From assembly GCA_028023455.1 (NCBI GenBank), contig JAQFVV010012405.1, forward strand, positions 8,289,291 through 8,353,290: a stretch of DNA of 64,000 nt. Reading direction: 5' to 3'. Below are positions 63,886 through 64,000 of the stretch, in pieces. The notes below the pieces were generated by a model. The model was not told the origin of the DNA and searched no databases. It saw nothing but the letters and a program-made list of their open reading frames with translations. Numbering within the stretch: the stretch's first letter is position 1; every line of letters starts with the position of its first letter. The translations under genes were made by a program, and so were the position numbers. This DNA comes from Epiperipatus broadwayi. Its lineage: Eukaryota > Onychophora > Udeonychophora > Euonychophora > Peripatidae.

Positions 63886-64000
63886 TTATAAGTAGCTGAT
63901 TGTTTTCTTAACATTACTGTACTAACAAAGAAATATAGTGTCTGGCCATTATTTTATTAATATTACTATATTAACCAAGAGATATACATAAATGTGCTGT

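Overview
This window is AT-rich metazoan nuclear DNA, by eye roughly three quarters A+T. It has one clear coding exon, one probable first exon with its promoter, and a dense layer of decayed transposable elements. There are no bacterial operons, ribosome binding sites or CRISPR arrays, and no long uninterrupted genes. The LINE, Penelope, mariner, hAT and tRNA-SINE mix, the long AT microsatellites and the animal C2HC zinc-finger exon fit a lophotrochozoan, possibly a cephalopod mollusc. The species call is only a guess.

Host genes. (1) On the plus strand, 40225-40423 is an internal exon, with consensus acceptor and donor, that encodes a C2HC zinc finger of the ZC2HC1/ZNF474 family. (2) On the minus strand, 62201-61874 is a probable first coding exon for an acidic, serine-rich protein. 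It ends in a strong GTAAGT donor and lies below a CpG-containing promoter with NRF1-like and ETS-like sites (62382-62483). A doubtful second exon is at 60880-60785.

Layout. 1-13 kb: AT-rich filler, a repeated block shared by 1866-2205 and 11580-11935, a LINE tail (8000-8240) and a 711-bp inverted-repeat element (9582-10292). 13.6-17 kb: two tRNA-derived SINEs with target-site duplications, and a long decayed LINE (15105-16965) split by a near-perfect hairpin MITE (15854-16030). 17.6-21.5 kb: more LINE fragments. 21.7-30.4 kb: a cluster of hammerhead-ribozyme repeats in tandem and inverted dimers, plus a 51-bp-arm hairpin (28250-28381). 31-33 kb: a hAT-like element, a LINE 3' end and a SINE. 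37.9-38.5 kb: a Penelope-like GIY-YIG fragment beside an (AT)n tract. 39.3-43.5 kb: a SINE, a MITE, the zinc-finger exon and LINE fragments. 48-58 kb: a possible Tc1-like relic, LINE fragments, a SINE and a 346-bp tandem duplication. 62.7-63.9 kb: a mariner relic and a LINE 3' end.

Main finding. A repeat family at 21.7-30.3 kb (with pieces at 13.7 and 42.9 kb) carries a complete type I hammerhead ribozyme motif. The best copy is 29399-29341 on the minus strand. It has the CUGAUGA and GAAA core, a 6-bp stem II, a two-segment stem I with a bulge, and a self-complementary short stem III ending in a UA cleavage site. Each unit also has a tRNA-like box A/box B downstream of the ribozyme. Units lie in tandem (periods about 444, 465 and 499 bp) and as outward-facing inverted dimers. 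This is the organisation expected of animal retrozymes or of Penelope pLTRs, and a Penelope fragment is present in the same window. Much of the decay of the copies is explained by loss of two CpGs in the ribozyme core.
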